The notes under the pieces were generated by a model. It saw only the letters and a program-made list of their open reading frames with translations. It did not search any database and had not been told where the DNA came from. DNA of 64,000 bases. It comes from JAEDES01 sp045649455. Its GTDB lineage: Bacteria; Bacillota_I; Bacilli_A; RF39; UBA660. Below are positions 52,216-60,158 of this stretch, one piece after another. The position numbers were made by a program, and so were the translations under genes. Each line of letters opens with the position of its first letter. Within the stretch, counting starts at the first letter, position 1. Location of the stretch: NCBI GenBank assembly GCA_045649455.1, contig JAZRPV010000051.1:1-64000 (forward strand), read 5' to 3'.

Positions 52216-53241
52216 TTATTTGATAAACATTGCATCTCCGAATGAGAAAAAGCGATATTTTTCATTTACTGCCGTTTTATAAGCATTTAATATATTTTCT
52301 CTACCTGCTAGAGCTGACACTAACATTACAAGTGTTGATTTTGGTAAATGGAAATTTGTACTTAAAGCATCAATTGCTTTAAATTTATATCCTGGATAAA
52401 TAAAGATGTTTGTCCATCCACTACATTCAATAAATTTATCATTTTTACTTCTTATTGTTTCTAATGTTCTTGTACTTGTTGTTCCAACCGCAATTATTCT
52501 TTTGCCATTTTCTTTTGTTTTATTTAATAAATCTGCTGTTTCTTTTGACATTGAATAGTATTCACTATGCATTTCATGTTCTTCTATTTTATCTACACTT
52601 ACTGGACGGAATGTTCCTAATCCTACGTGTAATGTTACATATGCTACATTTACTTTTTTATCTTCAATCTTTTTTAATAATTCTTTTGTAAAGTGTAATC
52701 CAGCAGTTGGTGCAGCTGCACTACCTACTTCTTTAGCATATACAGTTTGATAACGAGATTGATCATTTAATTTTTCGTGGATATATGGTGGTAATGGCAT
52801 TGTACCTAAATCTTCTAATATTTCTAAGAAAATACCTTGATATAGGAATTCAAAATGTCTAATACCTTCTTCACCTTCAGCAATACATCTAGCTTTTAAT
52901 TTACCATCTCCAAAGGATACAATTGTTCCTACTTTAATTCTTCTTGCAGGTTTTACAAGGCATTCCCAATTATCTTTTTCAGTATTCTTTAATAATAGAA
53001 CTTCTATTACAGCATTTGTTTCTTCTTTTATTCCAATTAATCTAGCTGGAAGAACTTTTGTATCATTTAATACAAGAGTATCTCCTTCATTTAGATAATC
53101 AATTATATCTGTAAAATGTTTATGTTCAATTTCTCCTGTTTGTTTATCTAAAACTAATAGTCTTGATGATGATCTTTCTTCTAATGGTGTTTGTGCTATT
53201 AATTCTTCTGGTAGGAAATAATCAAATTCTTCTACTAGCAT
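52216..53241 (-). CDS. queA: S-adenosylmethionine:tRNA ribosyltransferase-isomerase
   Basis: 341 residues. The start FDYFLPEELIAQTPLEERSSSRLLVLD and NDTKVLPARLIG are family signatures. Also PTAGLHFTKELLKKIE, VTLHVGLGTFRPV and NFHLPKSTLVMLVSALAGRE. It turns preQ1 at tRNA position 34 into epoxyqueuosine. It overlaps the upstream gene by 20 nt. Neighbour tgt does the preceding step. Confidence 0.97.
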   Translation of the reverse strand: MLVEEFDYFLPEELIAQTPLEERSSSRLLVLDKQTGEIEHKHFTDIIDYLNEGDTLVLNDTKVLPARLIGIKEETNAVIEVLLLKNTEKDNWECLVKPARRIKVGTIVSFGDGKLKARCIAEGEEGIRHFEFLYQGIFLEILEDLGTMPLPPYIHEKLNDQSRYQTVYAKEVGSAAAPTAGLHFTKELLKKIEDKKVNVAYVTLHVGLGTFRPVSVDKIEEHEMHSEYYSMSKETADLLNKTKENGKRIIAVGTTSTRTLETIRSKNDKFIECSGWTNIFIYPGYKFKAIDALSTNFHLPKSTLVMLVSALAGRENILNAYKTAVNEKYRFFSFGDAMFIK

Positions 53242-53839
53242 GACTTTCTGCCTCCTTAAATGCTTCTTCCATAGTTATACGTTCATATTCAAAAGATTCT
53301 TCTAATAATTCTTTTAAATCTGAATTTTTAAAATAAGTATTTATTTCATCTGGTGTTTTACCTTGATCAAAATACTTTTCTGTTAAAAACATATAACCTG
53401 TTCTGAACATGAAATCCGGTCCTATTTCATAAATAGTTCTCAGTAGTTGTTTAGTATAATACATTGTTGCGTTTTTGTAAAATGAAATCGGAAAAGTTAT
53501 AGAATGTTTTGCTAATATTTCTAATTCATCTACATCTAAGGATGCAACTGATTCAGGAAATTCACTATAATATATGGCACCTGCTAAAATAGTTGGAATT
53601 TTGTGATATCTATTCTTATGAGCTTGTCCTCCAAAATTCATCTTACGATCAACACTATTAGCAAATGCTAGAATTTTCTTTCTTGTAGGTTCTTCTACTG
53701 TTTGTATTGATTGTATAGCTACTTTTAGAGATTCTTCATCCATATAGTATTTTGACATTTCTGGAATTTGTCTTTTCATTTCTTCTAGAAACTCATTATA
53801 ATCAGTTGTTTTATTAAATATCAATTTTTCTTTAGCCAC
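53222..53839 (-). CDS. Unknown protein in the ruv-queA operon
   Basis: 205 residues, not recognised. It starts with GTG at 53839 (GGAGTTGG upstream) and ends with TGA inside queA. The protein is helical and soluble, with a charged C-terminus (EYERITMEEAFKEAESHASRRI). The region KILAFANSVDRKMNFGGQAHKNRYHKIPTILAGAIYYSE is its best conserved-looking part. Its tight overlap with queA and the ruvB end shows it is co-transcribed in a five- or six-gene operon, so a role near DNA repair or tRNA modification is possible, but no evidence points to one. Confidence 0.6.
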   Translation of the reverse strand: MAKEKLIFNKTTDYNEFLEEMKRQIPEMSKYYMDEESLKVAIQSIQTVEEPTRKKILAFANSVDRKMNFGGQAHKNRYHKIPTILAGAIYYSEFPESVASLDVDELEILAKHSITFPISFYKNATMYYTKQLLRTIYEIGPDFMFRTGYMFLTEKYFDQGKTPDEINTYFKNSDLKELLEESFEYERITMEEAFKEAESHASRRI

Positions 53840-53852
53840 GGTACCAACTCCA

Positions 53853-54851
53853 TTAATCTTTTTTTATTCCTAATACTTCATAAGCCTTATCTGTTACGAC
53901 ACGACCTCTTGCTGTTCTTTTTAATAATCCCATTTGTAATAAGTATGGTTCAATAACATCTTCAATTGTTGTTACTTCTTCTCCAATTGTTGATGAGATT
54001 GCTTCTATTCCTACTGGTCCACCATTATATTTATTAATTATCGCTAATAATAATTCGTGGTCAGTATTATCTAATCCTATTTTATCTACTTTTAATCTAT
54101 TTAGAGCTTCATTTGTAATATCTATGTCAATTACTCCATCACCTTTTACTAAGGCAAAGTCTCTTACTCTTTTAAATAATCTATTAGCAATACGTGGTGT
54201 ACCTCTACTACGTGTTGCTAGTTCATAGGCTGCATCATCTGTAATTTCTACCGATAATACTCTTGCTGTTCTTTTTATAATTTCTTTTAATTCTTCTATT
54301 GTATAGAATTGTAATTTAGAAATAATTCCAAATCTATCTCTTAGAGGTGCTGATAAATCTCCTGCTCTAGTAGTAGCTCCTACTAAAGTAAATGGAGGTA
54401 AATCTATTTTAATATTACGAGAGTTTCCTTCACTACCAACAATAATATCTAGTGAGAAATCTTCCATTGCTGGATATAGTATTTCTTCGATATATCTTGG
54501 CATACGATGGATTTCATCAATAAATAAGACATCCCCTGGTTCTAGTGAAGATAGTATTGCTGCTAAGTCACCTGATTTTTCAATACTCGGTCCACTGGCT
54601 GTTTTTATTTTTGTTCCTAATTCGTGAGCAATAATAAAAGCAAGAGTTGTTTTTCCTAAACCTGGAGGACCATATAATAATACGTGATCTAACGGTTCAT
54701 CTCTCATCTTAGCTGCACTTACAAATACTTGAATATTTTCTTTTACATCTGTTTGTCCAATATATTCACTAATTGATTCTGGTCTTATTGTATTATCCAT
54801 AGTGTTATCTTCAAATAAATTATAATTTTTGATAACATTTTCCTCTGTCAT
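53853..54851 (-). CDS. ruvB: Holliday junction branch migration helicase RuvB
   Basis: 332 residues. The start has EYIGQTDVKENIQVFVSAAKMR and Walker A LLYGPPGLGKTTLA. Walker B LFIDEIHRM and sensor motif GATTRAGDLSAPLRDRFG, with the RuvB-type C-terminal winged helix. It moves Holliday junctions with RuvA. It follows ruvA by 15 nt in a LexA-box-led operon. Confidence 0.98.
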   Translation of the reverse strand: MTEENVIKNYNLFEDNTMDNTIRPESISEYIGQTDVKENIQVFVSAAKMRDEPLDHVLLYGPPGLGKTTLAFIIAHELGTKIKTASGPSIEKSGDLAAILSSLEPGDVLFIDEIHRMPRYIEEILYPAMEDFSLDIIVGSEGNSRNIKIDLPPFTLVGATTRAGDLSAPLRDRFGIISKLQFYTIEELKEIIKRTARVLSVEITDDAAYELATRSRGTPRIANRLFKRVRDFALVKGDGVIDIDITNEALNRLKVDKIGLDNTDHELLLAIINKYNGGPVGIEAISSTIGEEVTTIEDVIEPYLLQMGLLKRTARGRVVTDKAYEVLGIKKD

Positions 54852-54866
54852 AATATCACCTCTATA

Positions 54867-55430
54867 CTATTTTAATAATAATTTTAATGCATCTTTTACT
54901 TGTTCTTCGATAGTTAAACTTGTATTAACTTTAGCAAGAACTGGTACTAATTCTTTTTCTTTATATCCTAATCCGATTAATACTTCTTTTAATTCATTTT
55001 CTGTTTGAACGATATCATCAGAAATACCAAGTCCAATAAATTCAAGTTTTCCTTTAAGATCTAAAATAATTTGTTTAGCAAGCTTATCTCCAATCTTAGG
55101 GAATTTTTTTAGATATAAAACATTTTCTCTTTCAATAGCATCCATTATTCCATTTATTGATCCTACTGCTAAGATAGGCATTGTCATCTTACATCCTAAT
55201 CCTTTTACGCTAATAAGTTTTAAAAATAATTCTTTTTCTTCAATTGTTTTAAATCCATATAAACAATTTTCATCTTCTTTAATTTGTTGGTATACATATA
55301 CCTTATATTCTTTACCTAATTCAAATGAGTATGGATTTGATACATATATTAAAAATCCTACTCCATTATTATCTAAAACAATTGCATTATTCTTTATATT
55401 AGCAATTGTACCTTTTATATAATCATACAT
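54867..55430 (-). CDS. ruvA: Holliday junction branch migration protein RuvA
   Basis: 187 residues. OB fold at the start (YDYIKGTIANIKNNAIVLDNNGVGFLIYVSNP). Two helix-hairpin-helix motifs follow (LISVKGLGCKMTMPIL; LKKFPKIGDKLAKQIILDLKGKL), then a flexible linker and the RuvB-binding C-terminal domain (ELKEVLIGLGYKEKELVPVLAKV). It holds the junction. It is the first gene in the operon with the SOS-type promoter at 55487-55516. Confidence 0.96.
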   Translation of the reverse strand: MYDYIKGTIANIKNNAIVLDNNGVGFLIYVSNPYSFELGKEYKVYVYQQIKEDENCLYGFKTIEEKELFLKLISVKGLGCKMTMPILAVGSINGIMDAIERENVLYLKKFPKIGDKLAKQIILDLKGKLEFIGLGISDDIVQTENELKEVLIGLGYKEKELVPVLAKVNTSLTIEEQVKDALKLLLK

Positions 55431-55486
55431 TTATATCACTCCTATTACATTATAAAACAAATATCTTATATATTCAAACTATATTA

Positions 55487-55516
55487 ATTATAATATACGA
55501 ACATTTGTTTTGTCAA
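55487..55516 (-). promoter_or_regulatory. ruvAB promoter with LexA (SOS) box
   Basis: TTGACA (-35, 55511-55516), 18-bp spacer, TATAAT (-10, 55487-55492) on the minus strand. The spacer holds CGAAC-ATTT-GTTTT (55498-55511). It matches the Bacillota LexA/DinR core GAAC-N4-GTTC with one mismatch in the second arm. ruvAB is a known LexA target. Confidence 0.75.
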
Positions 55517-55547
55517 AGATAATAGTATAAGTATAGTTATAAAAATA

Positions 55548-55697
55548 CTATAAAGTGTAATTTTCTGTCTTATTAGAAATTACTTCGACAAAATCTTTAG
55601 CTGCTTTATATCTCGTATGTCCAGCAATAATTACATTGTTTCTAGGATTATTTTCATATGGCTTTAATTCATCTAGTTTAATATCTACAATGTTCAA
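55548..55697 (-). pseudogene. Relic of a ParB-like N-terminal domain (phage-type methyltransferase)
   Basis: A 49-codon frame from a TTG (55695-55697) reads MNIVDIKLDELKPYENNPRNN and then NVIIAGHTRYKAAKD, ending soon in unrelated sequence. In ParB-like domains of phage DNA methylases these two motifs are normally ~30 residues apart, so an internal deletion has joined them. The tail is out of the family. Confidence 0.6.
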
Positions 55698-55734
55698 TTT
55701 ATACACTCTTAATAGTTTTATAAATGCATAAAAA

Positions 55735-55763
55735 AAGGTGTACTTTTTTTAACTCTACACCTT
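55735..55763 (-). terminator. Terminator of a lost gene
   Basis: AAGGTGTA (55735-55742) pairs with TACACCTT (55756-55763), with a T-run on the minus strand. It overlaps the stop codon of the 44-codon relic, as functional terminators do here. Confidence 0.7.
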
Positions 55764-55896
55764 ATAAAACAAAGCTTTTATTAATTTTTGAAATTTCATT
55801 TAGGGAGTTTTTTCTACAATGTCCTCCCTTGCACCATTCACACACGACTAAGAAAAACTTTTTAGATACCCCCTGTTCTTTGTATTTACCTCTTAT
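55762..55896 (-). pseudogene. 44-codon C-terminal gene relic with Cys/His cluster
   Basis: An open frame of 44 codons ends in TAA at 55762-55764, inside a terminator stem. It contains CEWCKGGHC, a zinc-binding-like C-x2-C-x3-H-C cluster. No start codon with an SD site is found and the frame is closed just upstream, so I take it as a gene remnant. It could also be a 27-residue protein from the internal GTG. Confidence 0.3.
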
Positions 55897-55937
55897 TTAA
55901 CCATTAGAACTATCATTTAATATTTATACTATAAACA

Positions 55938-55981
55938 TAAAACTCTCTTAATTCGTCTTAAAATACGCTTTAAAAGAGTTT
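55938..55981 (-). terminator. Terminator of the TasA-like gene
   Basis: AAACTCTCTTAA (55940-55951) pairs with TTTAAAAGAGTTT (55969-55981) in a long, imperfect hairpin. It lies 25 nt past the stop. Confidence 0.55.
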
Positions 55982-56005
55982 ACTTTATTATTAATTTTAT
56001 CAATC

Positions 56006-57472
56006 TTACGCTGGTGGAGGTGTACAATAAGAATATGATATGGTAGGATCAATTACATCTCTTTTTCCTGGATTATGTTGTTCTTCTCCAGTCATATAAC
56101 AAACAGTTTTCCCTAATTCATTATTAAAAATATTATAACTATAGCTTTCTAACCCAGCAGTATTAAATTGACTATCAACCCATTCTCCCCAAGTCATTCC
56201 TTCTCCTGCTTTATAGGTTACACCATCAATAGATACATTAATTATCCCAGAATCAATACCATTTATTAAATCTTTAGTCATTGTTATAACTGGACGCACC
56301 CCACAGGTGTTATCAATGTGAGAGTTTTCGTAGCTGAAGCCTGCAGAACTAATAACGTACCATACAATGTTAGAAGCATAAGCCGACCCAGACCAGTATG
56401 AAGTTGCATAAACCCAACTAGGAGCTGCACTACAACTATCATCATCTTCACTACATCCAAGACCAATTAATTCATCTTTAGTAATAAGACGTGCTTCTAT
56501 TGGTGTTACACCTTGTGTTATTAAATAACTATTATAGCTATTTACATATCCTTCTACTATACTTCCTGAATAAGTTGAATCAGTATTTGAAAATGCTGTA
56601 ACGCCAATCCATGGGAAACCTATAGGATTTCCTTTTGAATCACCTTGACCACCTATTGCAGTACTATCTTGTATTCCAGTTGGACTTGCAAGTGATGTTA
56701 TTATAGGATCATTTACACCATCCCAAGTTAAACTATTTCCTACATGTAAATTATACTTTGCTAACATTGTTACTGTATATGTATCACTTGATATTACATA
56801 AAAACATTCTTCGCCAATACAAACTTCATTTCCTACTTGTGTTCCATCTCCACTAACAACTCTTACACCCATTTCAGCACCATTGTCTTTAACATTTGTA
56901 CCAGTGCCATCACTTTGTACATAATTAACTGTAAATGCTAAATTAAGTGTTTCTGAAGTTGTTGGTAAATCTGATGCTATTATATCTTTTCTAAATTCTA
57001 CTCTTACTTTTAATCTTACAAATGATTTTTTTGATACTAATTGTTTAGTATTAATTGATTCTCCATTTTGATATTCAATTATATAATTTAAATATTTTGC
57101 TTGTGATGTTGTTAATGTAGGTTCTTTTATTACACTATCAATCATTGCATCAATTGAACCATCATTAACTACATCAATAGTAAACTCATAAAAGTCCCCT
57201 GGCATATTTAATGTAGTTGAAAATGTAGCTGTTGTTGAACTTGTAATAGATGGTTCCGTTCCACTTACACTACCACTAGTAACTTTTACATTATCTAAAT
57301 GTATATCCCAACTAGATGCTGTTACTTGAGCATTACCTTGAATATTTAAAGTTACTGATAAAGCAGCATAAACTATTGTTAATGAAAATATAGAAATCAA
57401 TACTATACTTAAAATCATATATAGTGTTTTTCTATCTCTACTAAAAAAATCTTTAATTCTTCTTCCTTGCAT
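56006..57472 (-). CDS. TasA-like surface protein with one Cys-containing C-terminal module
   Basis: 488 residues. A basic start and signal helix (about 15-37, TLYMILSIVLISIFSLTIVY) run into ALSVTLNIQGNAQVTASSWDI, nearly the same as in the Hint-domain protein. A beta-rich part ends near residue 200. One module follows (GNEVCIGEECFYVISSD; WVYATSYWSG; CGVRPVITMTKD), similar to the two of the 714-residue protein. The C-terminus is Cys-containing (CYMTG, SYCTPPPA). It is probably exported and surface-held. It stands alone, with its own promoter. Confidence 0.72.
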   Translation of the reverse strand: MQGRRIKDFFSRDRKTLYMILSIVLISIFSLTIVYAALSVTLNIQGNAQVTASSWDIHLDNVKVTSGSVSGTEPSITSSTTATFSTTLNMPGDFYEFTIDVVNDGSIDAMIDSVIKEPTLTTSQAKYLNYIIEYQNGESINTKQLVSKKSFVRLKVRVEFRKDIIASDLPTTSETLNLAFTVNYVQSDGTGTNVKDNGAEMGVRVVSGDGTQVGNEVCIGEECFYVISSDTYTVTMLAKYNLHVGNSLTWDGVNDPIITSLASPTGIQDSTAIGGQGDSKGNPIGFPWIGVTAFSNTDSTYSGSIVEGYVNSYNSYLITQGVTPIEARLITKDELIGLGCSEDDDSCSAAPSWVYATSYWSGSAYASNIVWYVISSAGFSYENSHIDNTCGVRPVITMTKDLINGIDSGIINVSIDGVTYKAGEGMTWGEWVDSQFNTAGLESYSYNIFNNELGKTVCYMTGEEQHNPGKRDVIDPTISYSYCTPPPA

Positions 57473-57494
57473 ATTTTATTACTCCTTATTATTA

Positions 57495-57522
57495 ATTTTA
57501 CATATGTTTTTATTATTTTCAA
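57495..57522 (-). promoter_or_regulatory. Promoter of the 488-residue surface protein gene
   Basis: TTGAAA (-35, 57517-57522), 16-bp spacer, TAAAAT (-10, 57495-57500), with TG-like extension. Confidence 0.6.
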
Positions 57523-57574
57523 TATTCTGGTAATATTTCATTAATAATTTGACATAAAATTAATACATAAAAAT

Positions 57575-57602
57575 AAAACAAGCAAAGTCTCTTGCTTGTT
57601 TT
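57575..57602 (-). terminator. Terminator of the 176-residue membrane protein gene
   Basis: AAAACAAGCAA (57575-57585) pairs with TTGCTTGTTTT (57592-57602), loop AGTCTC. It closes the yebC operon. Confidence 0.88.
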
Positions 57603-57607
57603 TGTAA

Positions 57608-58138
57608 TTATCTTTTAAATTTTCTTTTTAAGAAGTTTCTTGCTGTTTCTAATCTTCTAATTAAATTTTCTCTTAGATTAGGTACAAAGTACGGAAATAT
57701 AAATACTATTAACCATAATATATGGAAGTAATCTCCTACTAAGAATGATGTAACACATATATAAATTAAAAATATAAATATTATTAAGATACCAAATATT
57801 ATAAATAAATTTAATATGTTGTTTAAATCATTTTTATTATTATAATTTACTTCTTTTTTCTTTAAAAGATTATCTGCTTGTACTTTAAAATTGTCAAAGT
57901 GTTCATTGATTTCTTCTAATGTATATTTTTGATTATTCTTGTATTTATCTCCTCTAATTTCTAGAGAACCATCTTCTAATATTTTTGCATCAACATTAGC
58001 GTAATTATCTAATTTAACATCGATATTAAATTCTTTTCCTAAGATAGATATTAATTTATTACGACATTTATTAGAGATAAAATTAGCTTCATTGATATAT
58101 GATTTTAATTCATTATTTAATTTATTTAATTCTTTCAT
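57608..58138 (-). CDS. Unknown membrane protein with two C-terminal helices
   Basis: 176 residues. The N-terminal ~95 residues are soluble and charged (helix, then small beta part, KNNQKYTLEEINEHFDNF). Two hydrophobic segments follow (LNLFIIFGILIIFIFLIYICVTSFL and FHILWLIVFIFPYFVP) with a basic amphipathic tail (RRLETARNFLKRKFKR). Nothing in it is recognised. It begins 1 nt after yebC and has no good SD site, so translation is coupled to yebC. Confidence 0.6.
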   Translation of the reverse strand: MKELNKLNNELKSYINEANFISNKCRNKLISILGKEFNIDVKLDNYANVDAKILEDGSLEIRGDKYKNNQKYTLEEINEHFDNFKVQADNLLKKKEVNYNNKNDLNNILNLFIIFGILIIFIFLIYICVTSFLVGDYFHILWLIVFIFPYFVPNLRENLIRRLETARNFLKRKFKR

Positions 58139-58139
58139 A

Positions 58140-58862
58140 TTAGTCTTCTTTTAAGTTGTAATATACATCTTGAACATCATCAATATCTTCTAAAGTTTCG
58201 ATTAATTTTAATACTTTTTCTGTTCCTTCTTCATCAAGTGTTACTTCCATGTTTGGAACGAATGTTAATTCGCATTCTAAGAATTCTTTAACACCAGCTG
58301 CTTCTAAAGCATCTCTTACACTTGTAAATGTTTCTTGTGATGTTGTAATGATATATGTATTTTCAACACTTTCAAAGTCTTCTGCTCCAGCATCTAATGC
58401 TTCCATCATCATTGTTTCTTCATCATATTCACCTGGAATTACGATAGAACCACGACGTTCAAACATATAACTTACTGAACCATCTGTTCCAAGGTTTCCT
58501 CCAGCTTTAGTAAAGGAACTTCTAACTAGAGATGCAGTTCTATTACGATTATCTGTTAAACAGTCAACCATAACAGCTACTCCACCATGAGCATATCCTT
58601 CATAACGTACATTTTCATAGTTTGCTCCGTCAGTTCCACCAGTTGCCTTATCAATTGCTTTTTGAATATTATCTTTTGGCATGTTTTGTGCTTTTGCTTT
58701 ATCAATAACCATTCTTAAAGCTGCATTTGTTGCTGGATCAGGACTTCCTCCTTTAGCTGCAACCATAATTTCTTTAGCAAGTTTTTGGAAAACTTTACCA
58801 CGAGCTGCATCTAATAAACCTTTTTTTCTATGAATTGTCGCCCATTTTGAATGTCCACTCAT
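58140..58862 (-). CDS. yebC: YebC/PmpR-family protein (transcription/translation factor TACO1 family)
   Basis: 240 residues. The signature start MSGHSKWATIHRKKGLLDAARGKVFQKLAKEIMVAAK, with NMPKDNIQKAIDKATG and DCLTDNRNRTASLVRS. It is a normal three-domain protein. YebC proteins bind ribosomes or DNA; some of them resolve stalling at polyproline, others act as regulators. It has GGAGGTA before the ATG. It is followed at once by the small membrane protein. Confidence 0.95.
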   Translation of the reverse strand: MSGHSKWATIHRKKGLLDAARGKVFQKLAKEIMVAAKGGSPDPATNAALRMVIDKAKAQNMPKDNIQKAIDKATGGTDGANYENVRYEGYAHGGVAVMVDCLTDNRNRTASLVRSSFTKAGGNLGTDGSVSYMFERRGSIVIPGEYDEETMMMEALDAGAEDFESVENTYIITTSQETFTSVRDALEAAGVKEFLECELTFVPNMEVTLDEEGTEKVLKLIETLEDIDDVQDVYYNLKED

Positions 58863-58947
58863 ATTAATACCTCCTCATTTCTACTATATGATAACATATT
58901 TTTTTGTATAGATAAAGATTTATGTTATAATTTTTATAGGTGATTAG

Positions 58948-59274
58948 ATGTATTTAAAAGTTAATAATAAGAAATTACATATTCGTGAAATGACTAAATT
59001 TATGGATAGATTAATAGGACTTAGGTTCTATTTTCCTACTTTAGATTTTGCAATGAAATATCCTAAGAAGAAAAGAATTAATACTTATTTTTTCTTTCAA
59101 AAAGTTGATGTTATATTAACTGATAAAGAAGAAAAAATTATTAAATTAATTGAGAAATGTCCAACTGAGAAAAAGATTCGTCGTAAGAGAAAAGTATATA
59201 ATATTTACTTTGTACCTCTTGGTACTGTTAAAAACTTAAAGATTGGAGATACTTTAAATATAGTAGAAAAATAA
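58948..59274 (+). CDS. DUF192-like protein
   Basis: 108 residues. The pattern RLIGLRF..F......NTYFFFQKVDVILTDKEEKIIKLIEKCP and closing LKIGDTLNIVE resembles DUF192 (R-x2-GL-x... F-M/F-x4-VDV-x-L-x4-..-GD-L). Classic DUF192 has an exported signal, which is absent here. The gene is divergent from yebC; a short TGATTAG-type region holds the RBS (AGGTGATT). Function unknown. Confidence 0.5.
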   Translation: MYLKVNNKKLHIREMTKFMDRLIGLRFYFPTLDFAMKYPKKKRINTYFFFQKVDVILTDKEEKIIKLIEKCPTEKKIRRKRKVYNIYFVPLGTVKNLKIGDTLNIVEK

Positions 59275-59296
59275 AAAAGCACTTATGTGCTTTTTT
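59273..59296. terminator. Bidirectional terminator
   Basis: AAAAAAGCAC (59273-59282) pairs with GTGCTTTTTT (59287-59296), loop TTAT. It serves the DUF192-like gene and the Hpt-receiver gene; the latter's stop is inside. Confidence 0.88.
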
Positions 59297-60080
59297 AATT
59301 TAATTCTTTTGACCAAAGTGTTTTTTGTAATACTGTTCTTATTGTTTGTTCATTGAATGGTTTTTCTAACATATCAACAATTGGATATGTAAATGCTTTT
59401 TGAATTGTTTCACGAGATGAGTCTCCTGAGATAATTGATACTGGTATTTTATCAAAAAGATCATTTTTCTTCATATATTCAAGAACTGCAAATCCATCTA
59501 CTTTTGGCATATTTAAATCTAATAACATTGCTTTAATAAAATTATTATTTTTATTAGCTTCAATTATATCTAAAGCTTCTTGTCCGTTTGTAGCGATTCC
59601 TACATTATAAGTTGCTTCAAAAATTCTTTTAGTAAAGTTTCTAATAATATTAGAATCATCTACTACTAAGATTGTATCTTTTGCATATGTATTTTGTTCT
59701 CCTAGTGATATTTGTTCATCATTACCATTTAAATATTCTTTTACTAGTTTAACAGCTTCTGATACTTCTTTTACTAAATTGTCAAAGTTACTTTGTACGT
59801 AATCAATATCTCCTGCTTTACTTTTTAATTCATGTTCGTAAGCAAGTTCTGCTAATTTAGTTAATCCAAAATATTTTGCATCTGTTTTTAATGAATGAAC
59901 ATATATAGCATAATTAGCCATATCACGATTATTTCTATATGCTGAAAGTTTTGTTAATTTTGTATTTGCACTATCAAAAAATTCTACTAAAGTTTCATTA
60001 TATACTTTAATATCACCAAATAATTCTAAACTTTTTTCTACATCTACCCCGTTTGAGATTAAGTAATTTAAACTTCTCAT
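59295..60080 (-). CDS. Hpt-like domain joined to a response-regulator receiver domain
   Basis: 261 residues. The first ~125 residues are helical and resemble a histidine phosphotransfer (Hpt) domain, with candidate phospho-His in YVHSLKTDAKYFG (about residue 67). The C-terminal receiver has all key residues: ILVVDDS (acidic pocket), LLDLNMPKVDG (phospho-Asp), ISGDS, and EKPF (Lys). No DNA-binding or output domain is seen. Such an Hpt-REC arrangement fits a phosphorelay intermediate. No histidine kinase is nearby. The start has GAGGTGAA upstream. Confidence 0.82.
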   Translation of the reverse strand: MRSLNYLISNGVDVEKSLELFGDIKVYNETLVEFFDSANTKLTKLSAYRNNRDMANYAIYVHSLKTDAKYFGLTKLAELAYEHELKSKAGDIDYVQSNFDNLVKEVSEAVKLVKEYLNGNDEQISLGEQNTYAKDTILVVDDSNIIRNFTKRIFEATYNVGIATNGQEALDIIEANKNNNFIKAMLLDLNMPKVDGFAVLEYMKKNDLFDKIPVSIISGDSSRETIQKAFTYPIVDMLEKPFNEQTIRTVLQKTLWSKELN

Positions 60081-60133
60081 TTTTTATTCACCTCTATTAT
60101 GATAATTATATCATAATAATTTTTATTATAAAG

Positions 60134-60158
60134 AAAAAAACACTAAATTTTAGCGTTT
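60134..60158 (-). terminator. Terminator of the methyltransferase-like gene
   Basis: AACACTAAA pairs with TTTAGCGTT (one mismatch) across a 2-3 nt loop, with a T-run on the minus strand. Confidence 0.55.

Larger units (their letters stand above)
55431..56005. other. 575-bp patch with no intact gene: ruvA promoter, relics and terminators
   Basis: No intact gene of normal size. It contains the ruvA promoter, a ParB-like relic (55548-55697), a 44-codon relic (55762-55896) and terminator hairpins. The two relics look like the remains of a small mobile or phage-type insertion. Confidence 0.6.
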
